DNA of 64,000 bases from Fusobacterium mortiferum (GTDB lineage: Bacteria > Fusobacteriota > Fusobacteriia > Fusobacteriales > Fusobacteriaceae): contig NZ_JACSNP010000007.1 of assembly GCF_016900045.1 (NCBI RefSeq), positions 1 to 64,000 of the forward strand. Direction: 5' to 3'. Below, one piece after another: positions 46,403-53,968 of this stretch. Made by a program: the position numbers and the translations under genes. Under the pieces are notes generated by a model. That model searched no databases. It was not told where the DNA came from and saw only the letters and a list, made by a program, of their open reading frames with translations. Position 1 is the stretch's first letter, and every line of letters begins with the position of its first letter.

Positions 46403-46810
46403 ATGTGGGTATGGTTTCTTATCGGAATAGTTTTTGTAATAATTGAAGGAATTAGCTTTGGATTAATATCTATTTGGTTCGCTATTGGAGCTTTTATAAC
46501 AATGTTTTTTACAAATTTATCTTTAAATATCCAACTCTATATCTTTATATTGACCTCTGGAATTTCTCTTTTACTTATTAGAAGATTTGCTCTAATATAT
46601 TTAAAGGGAAAGGGAAAAGAGTTAGACAGAGTTACAGACTCTAGAGTAAAGATAGAGAGTATTGAGCAAAGAGGAAGTGTAACTATATATTTAGTTAAGC
46701 TTGATGGAAAAATTTGGGAAGCAATTTGTGATGAAAGACTAGAGTTAGAAGAGATAGCTCAAGTGGAAAAAATAAAAGGGAATAAGTTAATTTTAAATAA
46801 AATAAAATAA
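46403..46810 (+). CDS. NfeD-family membrane protein
   Basis: This short (135 aa) NfeD protein has two to three membrane helices (WVWFLIGIVFVIIEGISFGLISIWFAIGAFITMFF and IQLYIFILTSGISLLLI) followed by a C-terminal OB fold (residues about 75-135). NfeD proteins pair with SPFH proteins in membrane microdomains; the short form lacks the ClpP-like protease. It lies 18 nt before its SPFH partner. Confidence 0.9.
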   Translation: MWVWFLIGIVFVIIEGISFGLISIWFAIGAFITMFFTNLSLNIQLYIFILTSGISLLLIRRFALIYLKGKGKELDRVTDSRVKIESIEQRGSVTIYLVKLDGKIWEAICDERLELEEIAQVEKIKGNKLILNKIK

Positions 46811-46828
46811 GTTTTAGGGAGGTAGACA

Positions 46829-47710
46829 ATGTTTTTTATATTTTTACTAATTTTAATTATAATAATATTATTAGCAACACATGTGAGAATAGTTTCTCAG
46901 TCACAAGCTTTTGTAATTGAGAGATTGGGAGGTTATCTGACAACTTGGGATGTAGGACTTAATATTTTAATACCTTTTATAGATAGAATAGTAAAAAAAG
47001 TCTCTTTAAAAGAGCAAGTTTTAGATTTTCCACCACAACCTGTGATTACAAAGGATAATGTAACTATGCAGATTGATTCTGTAATATATTTTCAAATAAC
47101 AGATCCTAAATTATACACATATGGAGTAGAAAATCCTTTAAGTGCTATTGAGAATTTAACAGCTACTACTTTAAGAAATATCATTGGGGAGATGGAATTA
47201 GATCATACTTTGACTTCTAGAGATACTATTAATACTAAGATGAGAGCTATATTAGATGAGGCAACAGATCCATGGGGAATAAAGATAAATAGAGTAGAGT
47301 TAAAAAATATAATTCCACCTGCAGAGATACAGGATGCTATGGAAAAACAGATGAAAGCTGAAAGAGAAAGAAGAGAAGCTATATTAAGAGCTGAAGGACA
47401 AAAGAAATCTTCAATTTTAGTGGCAGAAGGAGAAAAAGAGGCGGCTATATTAAGAGCTGAAGCTAAAAAAGAGGCTGAAATTAGAGAGGCAGAAGGTAAG
47501 GCAGAAGCAATACTTAAAATCCAAAAGGCTGAAGCTGAAGCCATCAGATTATTAAAAGAGGCTGGGGCAGATAGTTCTGTACTTGCATTGAAGGGAATGG
47601 AAGCTTTTACTAAGGTAGCTGATGGACAAGCAACTAAGATAATTATTCCAAGTGAGTTACAAAATGTAATAACTTTAAGTGAATTATTTCATGAGAGCAG
47701 TAAAAAATAG
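46829..47710 (+). CDS. SPFH-domain (stomatin/QmcA-like) membrane protein
   Basis: This 293 aa protein has an N-terminal membrane helix (MFFIFLLILIIIILLATHV), then an SPFH domain (SQAFVIERLGGYLTTWDVGLNILIPFIDRI, LDHTLTSRDTIN), and an Ala/Glu-rich coiled coil (AERERREAILRAEGQKKSSILVAEGEKEAAILRAEAKKEAEIREAEGKAEA, shown here only as a repeated pattern of AEG-x-KEAA type). Such proteins form membrane scaffolds and can regulate FtsH. It works with the NfeD protein directly upstream. A terminator follows the gene. Confidence 0.92.
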   Translation: MFFIFLLILIIIILLATHVRIVSQSQAFVIERLGGYLTTWDVGLNILIPFIDRIVKKVSLKEQVLDFPPQPVITKDNVTMQIDSVIYFQITDPKLYTYGVENPLSAIENLTATTLRNIIGEMELDHTLTSRDTINTKMRAILDEATDPWGIKINRVELKNIIPPAEIQDAMEKQMKAERERREAILRAEGQKKSSILVAEGEKEAAILRAEAKKEAEIREAEGKAEAILKIQKAEAEAIRLLKEAGADSSVLALKGMEAFTKVADGQATKIIIPSELQNVITLSELFHESSKK

Positions 47711-47716
47711 ATAAAA

Positions 47717-47766
47717 AAGAGAAGAAAATTTTACTAAGTAATAAAAGTAAATTTTCTTCTTTTTAA
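47717..47766. terminator. Terminator after the SPFH gene
   Basis: Arms AGAAGAAAATTTACTT-like and AAGTAAATTTTCTTCT-like are followed by T-rich sequence; it faces the convergent cbiK gene. Confidence 0.75.
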
Positions 47767-47791
47767 ATTATATATGGAAAATATTCAAAGA

Positions 47792-48730
47792 TTAATCTTT
47801 ATCTTTAGAGTATTGTACTTTTTTAGCAGCTATATCCTCAGGTTTATGATGAGTGATAAATTTAATATGGTCAACATAGATATTTTGAATATCTTCATTT
47901 TGTCCAAGTCCCATCATAATAATTTTTGATACAGTAAATCCAGCTTTTTGTAAGTCTTCATTCCAATCTCCAGCTATATCATTTTGAGCATGATCTCCAG
48001 CTACAAACATAAAAGGCATAAGAATTACATCAGTAACCCCTCTATCTTTTAATTTTTTAACTACGTTATCAAATTCAGGATATCCCTCAACTGTACCTAC
48101 AGCATAATTTTCATATCCTTCAGCTGAAAATACATAGTCCATCATAGCGTAGGCTGAACCTCCATAGTGGTGAGTACCATGTCCAACTAAAACAACTCCT
48201 TGATTTTTCTTTAAAGGTCCAATCTTTTTAGCTATAGCTTTAGCAACTTTCTCATAATCATGAGCTTCTGTTAAAAGAGGAGCCCCTAATCTAATATCTT
48301 TAAAAGAGTTTGAATAAGAAGTTACTTCATTTTTTAAATTTTCACTTTCAATACCATTCATAACATTAGTTCCTTGTACTAATATGTGTGTATAGCCTTG
48401 AGCTTTTAATTCATCAAGTACTTCTTGAGGATTTAGTTTTACGATTCCTCTCTCTTTTAATCTTTTCATAATAATTCTTGAAGTATAAGCTTCTCTAACA
48501 TCTACATTTTTAAATTCTTTTTGTACTTTCTCATTAATTCTATCAATGGTAAGAGCTCTAGTATCATCAAAGGTAGTACCAAAATGTACCATTAAAATAG
48601 CAGCCTTATCATCCTTTGTCATTCCGTTAAAAAAATCTTTGTCCACAAATCCTCCCTCTGAATGAGCCAATGAGATAGTTCCATTGACTAAAAGCATTGA
48701 ACTTAAAAATAGTTTTGTAATTGTTCTCAT
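47792..48730 (-). CDS. cbiK: Exported CbiK-type sirohydrochlorin cobalto/ferrochelatase
   Basis: CbiK inserts Co2+ (or Fe2+) into sirohydrochlorin on the anaerobic cobalamin route. The 312 aa protein has the family motifs MVHFGTTFDDTRALTI, VLVGHGTHHYGGSAYAMMDY and FMFVAGDHAQNDIAGDW with the metal-binding histidines. Unlike cytoplasmic CbiK it starts with a signal peptide (MRTITKLFLSSMLLVNGTISLAHS), like the periplasmic CbiK-P of Desulfovibrio, which also binds heme. A cobalamin riboswitch lies upstream. Its real substrate outside the cytoplasm is uncertain. Confidence 0.9.
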   Translation of the reverse strand: MRTITKLFLSSMLLVNGTISLAHSEGGFVDKDFFNGMTKDDKAAILMVHFGTTFDDTRALTIDRINEKVQKEFKNVDVREAYTSRIIMKRLKERGIVKLNPQEVLDELKAQGYTHILVQGTNVMNGIESENLKNEVTSYSNSFKDIRLGAPLLTEAHDYEKVAKAIAKKIGPLKKNQGVVLVGHGTHHYGGSAYAMMDYVFSAEGYENYAVGTVEGYPEFDNVVKKLKDRGVTDVILMPFMFVAGDHAQNDIAGDWNEDLQKAGFTVSKIIMMGLGQNEDIQNIYVDHIKFITHHKPEDIAAKKVQYSKDKD

Positions 48731-48807
48731 AAAAGTCCTCCTAATTATAAATTTTTGAGATATAAAATCTCAATATTCTAGGTGACAGATATAGACTCTC
48801 ATAGAGT

Positions 48808-48834
48808 AAATATCTTTGTCCTCGCAAGATATTT
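48808..48834 (-). other. Hairpin downstream of the cobalamin aptamer
   Basis: Nine-bp arms (48808-48816 and 48826-48834) follow the aptamer on the minus strand, with two further small hairpins before the cbiK ribosome site. No T tract follows, so the platform may act on translation rather than transcription. Confidence 0.45.
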
Positions 48835-48843
48835 AAAATAATG

Positions 48844-48991
48844 TACAGAGGCTGGTCTCCTGACTTAGCTTCAACTTACTAGATAGCCTTCCCAACATAG
48901 TCAGTGGCGTATATATCTTTCATCAGCAACACAGTGGCGGGACCGTGGAGGAATAGACCTCTCTTCCCAATTAATCTATAAAAGAACCTCT
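48844..48991 (-). ncRNA. Cobalamin riboswitch upstream of cbiK
   Basis: Read on the minus strand: AGAGGTTC, GGGAAGAGAGG, CGGTCCCGCCACTGTG, GCCACTG, GGGAAGGC and the B12 box GCTAAGTCAGGAGACCAGCC followed by TCTG (plus-strand 48846-48870). This is the full set of cobalamin-riboswitch elements in order. It lies just after the promoter and before cbiK. Confidence 0.93.
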
Positions 48992-49012
48992 AACATAATT
49001 TCATACACTATC

Positions 49013-49041
49013 AATATACTATCTTTGTTTTAAAAAGTCAA
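49013..49041 (-). promoter_or_regulatory. Promoter of cbiK
   Basis: Minus strand: TTGACT (49041-49036), a 17-base spacer and TATATT (49018-49013), about 20 bases before the riboswitch. Confidence 0.65.
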
Positions 49042-49124
49042 TGATTTGAGAGTAAAAAAATATGATTATATAAAAAGAATATATTTTATCAAATTTTAAT
49101 AAAAAAAAGTAATATTAATTTTAA

Positions 49125-49153
49125 TTGACAAAGAGTGGATAAAATAATAGAAT
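49125..49153 (+). promoter_or_regulatory. Promoter of the ABC importer operon
   Basis: TTGACA (49125-49130), a 17-base spacer and TAGAAT (49148-49153). It is divergent from the cbiK promoter and has no riboswitch of its own. Confidence 0.75.
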
Positions 49154-49182
49154 TTAGATATTAAATTTGGAAGGAGAGAGAT

Positions 49183-50076
49183 ATGAAAAAGTTTAAAATT
49201 TTAAGTTTATTTATATTCTTAGCTTTACAAGTTTTGGGAGAGGAATTTTATATAAAACAGAGAGATGAGGAGTTAAGATTAAACTATATTCCACATAATA
49301 TAGTTACAGATTCAGCAATTATATCAAGATTTTTTGATGCTTTAGAGATAGATTTAGTAGGGGTTCCTAATTCGACTACAAAAATACCTGAAAGGTATAA
49401 AGAGGTGGAAAGAATAGGGAGAGCTGGGATGCCAGATTTAGAAAAAGTAAAAGCTTTAAATACAGATTTAGTTATAGCTACTTTTTTTTCTAAACCGACT
49501 ATTAAAGCAAAATATGACATGTTAAATATTCCAAGTTTCTATATTGATGTAGAAACATATGGAGACTCTAAAGAAGCTGTAGAAATTTTAGGGGTGGCCT
49601 TCAATAGAAGAGAAAAAGCTCAAGAGATTTTAAGGGATTGGGAGAAAAGAGAAGAGGTTTTAAAAGAAAAATTAAGAAATAAAAAAGGGAAAAAAATAGC
49701 TATTATATATGGGAATGGAGAGAGTTTTTTTATGACAGGAAAACAACACTTTTTAGAAGAGTTAATTGAGAAGATAGGATGTGAAAATGTTGTTACCTCT
49801 TTGGATAAAAAAGCTACGGAAAAGAAGTCTGTACCCTTTAGCCTAGAGCAATTAGTGATATTAAATCCAGATGTAATATTGATTATGCCAAGTAGCAAAA
49901 CAAAAAATGGAGAGGTTTTTAAAGAAAGTTTTAAAAATAACTCTATTTGGGAATTGACAACAGCTTATAAAAATAAAGATATTCATATAATAGATCCTAC
50001 ACTTTTCAGAATGAGTGCAGGAGTCAATTCAATAGATGCTTTAGAGGAGCTGTATAAATATGTTTATGAAGAGTAA
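49183..50076 (+). CDS. ABC importer substrate-binding protein (heme/iron-complex/corrinoid type)
   Basis: This 297 aa periplasmic binding protein of cluster A-II has a signal peptide (MKKFKILSLFIFLALQVLGEE) without an obvious lipobox cysteine. The segment LVGVPNSTTKIPERYKEVERIGRAGMPDLEKVKALNTDLVI resembles heme-binding IsdE. The same fold serves siderophore and B12 binding proteins (FhuD, BtuF). It is the first gene of a three-gene importer and is divergent from cbiK, which suggests that tetrapyrrole or corrinoid handling is linked. The ligand is not determined. Confidence 0.82.
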   Translation: MKKFKILSLFIFLALQVLGEEFYIKQRDEELRLNYIPHNIVTDSAIISRFFDALEIDLVGVPNSTTKIPERYKEVERIGRAGMPDLEKVKALNTDLVIATFFSKPTIKAKYDMLNIPSFYIDVETYGDSKEAVEILGVAFNRREKAQEILRDWEKREEVLKEKLRNKKGKKIAIIYGNGESFFMTGKQHFLEELIEKIGCENVVTSLDKKATEKKSVPFSLEQLVILNPDVILIMPSSKTKNGEVFKESFKNNSIWELTTAYKNKDIHIIDPTLFRMSAGVNSIDALEELYKYVYEE

Positions 50077-51049
50077 AAAAATTTTAATTATTTTTATATC
50101 TCTAATATTTCTTATATTAATTGCACTTTTTTCTATTAGATTTGGGAGTGTAAACTTTCCATTTAATGATATTATAAAAGCACTTTTTATAAAAAGTGAA
50201 GAAAATAAAATAATTTCATCTATTTTATGGGATATTCGTATTCCGAGAATTCTTATAGCTCTTATGGTTGGAGCTAATCTTTCATTAGCGGGAGTTCTTT
50301 TACAAGCTGTGATGAAAAATCCACTTGCTGATCCAGGACTTACTGGAGTATCTGCTGGGTCTAGTGTATCAGCTTTGATTGTGATGATACTATATCCAAG
50401 TGCTATATTATTTATGAATTTGACGGCTTTTATTGGAGGAGCTCTTGCTTGTGCTTTAGTCTTTCTTTTAGCTTGGAAGAGAGGGCTAAAACCTTTGAGA
50501 GTAATTTTAGCAGGTGTAGCTGTTAATTCTTTATTGGGAAGTATAACAGGATTAATGTTTATTTTATTTAGTGATGAGATACAAGGGGTTTTATCTTGGT
50601 TGAATGGAAGCTTAAATGGAAAAAATTGGGGACATGTCTATGGAATATTACCATATACTATATTGGGTTTGATAGGTTCTATAACCTTGGTAAGAGATGC
50701 AAATATTTTACAATTAGGTGATAATTTTGCTTTAAATTTAGGATTGAATATACCAAGGAAGAGATTGAAGCTCTGTATCTTTGCTTGTTTTCTTACTGGA
50801 ATATCAGTAGCTAATGTTGGGCTAATAGGTTTTATAGGTTTAGTAGTTCCACATATGGCAAGAATGATAATAGGTTCAGATCACTTTTATTTAATACCAT
50901 TTTCAGCTATTTTAGGAGCAATTGTATTGGTACTAGCAGATACTATTTCAAGAACTCTCTTTTCTCCTATCGAGATACCAGCTGGAATTGTTATGGCTGT
51001 AATAGGAGTACCTTTTTTCCTATATTTACTTAGAAAGACAGGTGATTAA
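50060..51049 (+). CDS. FecCD-family ABC permease
   Basis: This 329 aa permease has about ten helices of the FecCD/BtuC type that imports siderophore, heme or B12. Characteristic segments are WDIRIPRILIALMVGANLSLAGVLLQAVMKNPLADPGLTGVSAGS and VGLIGFIGLVVPHMARMIIGSDH. It overlaps the binding-protein gene by 17 nt. It could start at the ATG at 50060 or at a second ATG six bases later. Confidence 0.92.
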   Translation: MFMKSKKILIIFISLIFLILIALFSIRFGSVNFPFNDIIKALFIKSEENKIISSILWDIRIPRILIALMVGANLSLAGVLLQAVMKNPLADPGLTGVSAGSSVSALIVMILYPSAILFMNLTAFIGGALACALVFLLAWKRGLKPLRVILAGVAVNSLLGSITGLMFILFSDEIQGVLSWLNGSLNGKNWGHVYGILPYTILGLIGSITLVRDANILQLGDNFALNLGLNIPRKRLKLCIFACFLTGISVANVGLIGFIGLVVPHMARMIIGSDHFYLIPFSAILGAIVLVLADTISRTLFSPIEIPAGIVMAVIGVPFFLYLLRKTGD

Positions 51050-51050
51050 T

Positions 51051-51821
51051 ATGATAACTGGGAAAAATATTGTAATAGGTTATGAAAAAAATATAATTAT
51101 TAATGATTTGGATATAGAGATAAAAAAGGGAGAGATTTTTACAATTTTAGGAACTAATGGTTGTGGAAAATCAACACTTCTTAAAGCAATTTCTAAGGTA
51201 ATACCATATAAAGATGGGATAATAACTCTAGAAAATGAGATAATATATGATATAAATAGTAAGGAATTTGCTAAAAAATTAGCCTTTGTTTCACAAAATA
51301 ATGAGATACCAGAGGATATTAATGTAGAAGATTTCATAAAATATGGAAGAACTCCACATAAGAGGTGGTATGAAATTTTGAATAAAGAGGATAGAGAGAT
51401 AGTTGAGTGGGCTATGAAAATATGTAAAATAGAGAAGTTTGCTAAAAGAAAGGTGATGAGCTTGTCTGGAGGAGAGAGACAAAAAGTTTGGATTGCCATG
51501 GTGTTAGCACAGAAAACATCAGTTCTTCTCTTAGATGAACCAACCACATATTTGGATATCTGTCATCAATATGAGATAATGGAATTAATAAGAAAGTTAA
51601 ATAAAAAATTAGGTATAACTATTGTAATGGTACTTCATGATCTCAATCAAGCTTCACAATATAGTGATAGAGTTTTAGTATTAAGAGATGGAAAAAAATA
51701 TATAGAGGGAGAGGTAAAAAGAGTATTAACGAAGGAGTTAGTAAGAGAGATATATAGAGTAGAGTCAGAAGTAGAATATTATAATGGAGTGCCATATTTT
51801 AAATTAAGAGGGCTAGCTTAG
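51051..51821 (+). CDS. ABC importer ATP-binding protein (FecE/BtuD type)
   Basis: This 256 aa ATPase energises the permease encoded just before it. It has Walker A GTNGCGKST, signature LSGGERQK, Walker B VLLLDEPTTYLD and a switch histidine in VLHDLNQA. I chose ATG at 51051, which is nearly contiguous with the permease stop, over an in-frame GTG at 51042. The gene end forms part of a terminator. Confidence 0.93.
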   Translation: MITGKNIVIGYEKNIIINDLDIEIKKGEIFTILGTNGCGKSTLLKAISKVIPYKDGIITLENEIIYDINSKEFAKKLAFVSQNNEIPEDINVEDFIKYGRTPHKRWYEILNKEDREIVEWAMKICKIEKFAKRKVMSLSGGERQKVWIAMVLAQKTSVLLLDEPTTYLDICHQYEIMELIRKLNKKLGITIVMVLHDLNQASQYSDRVLVLRDGKKYIEGEVKRVLTKELVREIYRVESEVEYYNGVPYFKLRGLA

Positions 51822-51837
51822 CTTCTCTTTTTTTAAT
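51808..51837 (+). terminator. Terminator at the end of the ABC operon
   Basis: A short stem around AGAGGGCTA and TAGCTTCTCT overlaps the stop codon and is followed by seven T. Confidence 0.6.
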
Positions 51838-51845
51838 TTAATTTT

Positions 51846-51883
51846 AATGAATAAATGATATAATAATGAATAAATGATATAAT
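51846..51883 (+). repeat. Tandem 19-bp repeat carrying two -10 elements
   Basis: AATGAATAAATGATATAAT occurs twice back to back (51846-51864, 51865-51883). Each copy ends in TATAAT. It lies 27 nt before the response regulator start, so it is a doubled promoter element or a regulator site. Confidence 0.8.
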
Positions 51884-51909
51884 ATAGTAAAGTTAAAAGA
51901 GGTAAGAAA

Positions 51910-52587
51910 ATGAGAGTATTAGTAGTAGAAGATGAAAGAGATCTCAATAGAATAATATGTAAAAAGTTAAAGATAGAGGGATACAGTGTGGATTCTTGTT
52001 ATGATGGAGAGGAGGCACTTATATATATAAATGGAGCTAATTATGATATTATTTTAATGGATATAATGATGCCCAAACTAAATGGATATGAAGTTTTAGA
52101 AAGAATGAGAAAAGAGAGAAATTCTACACCTGTTCTTTTCTTAACTGCTAAAGATACTATTGAAGATAGAGTAAAGGGACTTGATTTAGGTGCTGATGAT
52201 TACATAGTGAAACCCTTTCATTTTGATGAACTAATGGCAAGAATAAGAGTATTGATTAGAAGAAATCACGGGGCAATAAATAATGAGTTGAAAGTTGCCG
52301 ATTTAGTTATGGATTGTGCTACTAGAGTAGTAAAAAGGGGAGATAAGGAGATAGAACTATCTGCTAAAGAGTTTGCAATACTTGAGTATATGATGCAAAA
52401 TAAGGGAGTAGTATTGAGTAGGGAGAAGCTAGAAGAGCATATTTGGAATTATGATTATCAGGGAGCTTCTAATATGATAGATGTATATATCCGTTATCTC
52501 CGTATAAAACTAGATAATGATTTTGAACCAAAACTTATACATACAGTGAGAGGGGTAGGTTATGTTTTAAAGGAAAAGGGAGAATAA
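51910..52587 (+). CDS. OmpR/PhoB-family response regulator
   Basis: This 225 aa two-component regulator has a receiver domain with DEE-type acidic residues (VVEDERD), the phosphoacceptor Asp in IILMDIMMPKLNGYEVL, LTAKDT and VKPFHFDEL. A C-terminal winged helix follows (LSAKEFAILEYMMQNKGVVLSREKLEEHIW, VRGVGYVL). It lies 3 nt before its histidine kinase gene. The signal is unknown; the closely placed convergent metal-ATPase gene makes metal sensing possible. Confidence 0.94.
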   Translation: MRVLVVEDERDLNRIICKKLKIEGYSVDSCYDGEEALIYINGANYDIILMDIMMPKLNGYEVLERMRKERNSTPVLFLTAKDTIEDRVKGLDLGADDYIVKPFHFDELMARIRVLIRRNHGAINNELKVADLVMDCATRVVKRGDKEIELSAKEFAILEYMMQNKGVVLSREKLEEHIWNYDYQGASNMIDVYIRYLRIKLDNDFEPKLIHTVRGVGYVLKEKGE

Positions 52588-52590
52588 ATT

Positions 52591-53943
52591 ATGAATTTTT
52601 ATAATATTAAATTTAGAATAACTCTTTGGTACACTGTATTTATGATTACATTAGTTGGAGGAATATTAGGGATTCTAGTTGAATTTACAGATACTACACT
52701 ACTTAGTAATCAAAAAAATAAACTTGTAGAAGTAGTTGAAGATATATCAGAAGATGTAAAAGAGGAAGATGATTTTGATTATTTTGATGATGGAATATAT
52801 ATTATGATTTATAATGGAAGTGGTAAATATTTAACTGGAAGTATACCATTAGAATTTCCTATAAGTTTTCAATTAAAGGCTGGACAGGTACAAGAATTAA
52901 AAGAGGGAGATAGAGGATTTTATATTTATGATAAAAAAGTAGTTACAGATAATGGAGAAACTCTATGGATACGTGGTATTTTTTCAGATGTAGAACTTAA
53001 CAAATTGACCTTAATAATTATCAAAGGGGCTTTTCTAGTTCTACCTCTTCTTGTAACAATATCACTATTTATAGGATATTTTATAACCAAGAGAGCTTTT
53101 TTACCGGTAAAAAAAATTCAGGAAACAGCTCAGAATATAACACAAAGTAATGAACCATCTCTAAGAATAGGAGTACCAGAGGGAAAAGATGAAATATCAA
53201 AATTAGCAAATACAATAGATGTTATGTTAGAAAGATTAGATAATAGTTTTCAAAAAGAGAAACAATTTACCTCTGATGCTTCCCATGAGCTAAGAACACC
53301 AGTTAGTGTCATTTTAGCAGAGAGTGAATATATATTGCAACATGGAGAAACTCTTGAAGAAGCTAAAGAATCTATGGAGATTATAAATAGACAAGCTGAA
53401 AAGATATCGGCTTTAATCAATCAACTTCTACTTTTTAGTAGAGCTGAAAGAGGAGCGTTGAAATTGAAGTTGGAAAAAGTTAATATTCCTGAAGTTATAG
53501 AGGAATTAAAAAATGATAATATTTTAGAAGCAGAGAAGAAAGATATAACTATTTCATATATAGATAAATTAGTGAGAAAAAGTTTTGATATAGATAAGCT
53601 TATGTTTATAAGAGCTATTCAAAATACTCTTCAAAATGGGATTACTTATGGAAAAGTTGGAGGAAAAATAGAGATAGAAACTTTTGAAGAGAGTGAGTAT
53701 TTTGCTGTAAAGATAAAAGATGATGGGATAGGTATAGCAAAGGAAAATCTTGAAAAAATTTGGAATAGATTTTTTCAAGTTGATGAGGCAAGAAGTTCAA
53801 AAGGAATGGGTTTAGGACTTTCTATGGTGAAACTTATAGTTGAAAAGCATAAGGGATATGTAAAGGTAGATAGTGAGCTAGGAGTAGGAACTTTATTTAT
53901 ATTATATTTTAATAAAAATTTAAGGGAAAGTTACAAGTTTTAA
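52591..53943 (+). CDS. Sensor histidine kinase
   Basis: This 450 aa membrane kinase partners the regulator just upstream. Two helices (about residues 11-30 and 145-165) flank an acidic extracytoplasmic segment that includes EEDDFDYFDD, which could bind cations. A HAMP domain follows, then the phosphorylated His in FTSDASHELRTPVSVI (about residue 235), the N box NTLQNGITYGK, and the G boxes DDGIGIAKENL and GMGLGLSMVK. The clustered acidic residues in the sensor loop are notable. Confidence 0.94.
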   Translation: MNFYNIKFRITLWYTVFMITLVGGILGILVEFTDTTLLSNQKNKLVEVVEDISEDVKEEDDFDYFDDGIYIMIYNGSGKYLTGSIPLEFPISFQLKAGQVQELKEGDRGFYIYDKKVVTDNGETLWIRGIFSDVELNKLTLIIIKGAFLVLPLLVTISLFIGYFITKRAFLPVKKIQETAQNITQSNEPSLRIGVPEGKDEISKLANTIDVMLERLDNSFQKEKQFTSDASHELRTPVSVILAESEYILQHGETLEEAKESMEIINRQAEKISALINQLLLFSRAERGALKLKLEKVNIPEVIEELKNDNILEAEKKDITISYIDKLVRKSFDIDKLMFIRAIQNTLQNGITYGKVGGKIEIETFEESEYFAVKIKDDGIGIAKENLEKIWNRFFQVDEARSSKGMGLGLSMVKLIVEKHKGYVKVDSELGVGTLFILYFNKNLRESYKF

Positions 53944-53966
53944 ATTTGTAACTCTCCCTTAAAAAT
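53927..53966. terminator. Hairpin between the kinase gene and the P-type ATPase gene
   Basis: Arms AAGGGAAAGTTACAA and TTGTAACTCTCCCTT pair with one bulge or mismatch and overlap the kinase 3' end. It probably acts on the minus strand, where AAATTTTTATT follows; the plus side lacks a T tract. Confidence 0.55.
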
Positions 53967-53968
53967 TA

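Noticed and set aside
51080-51547. Minus-strand ORF of 155 aa inside the ABC ATPase gene
   Set aside because: It runs antisense through Walker A and the signature motif of a clear ATPase, and shows no independent start signal.
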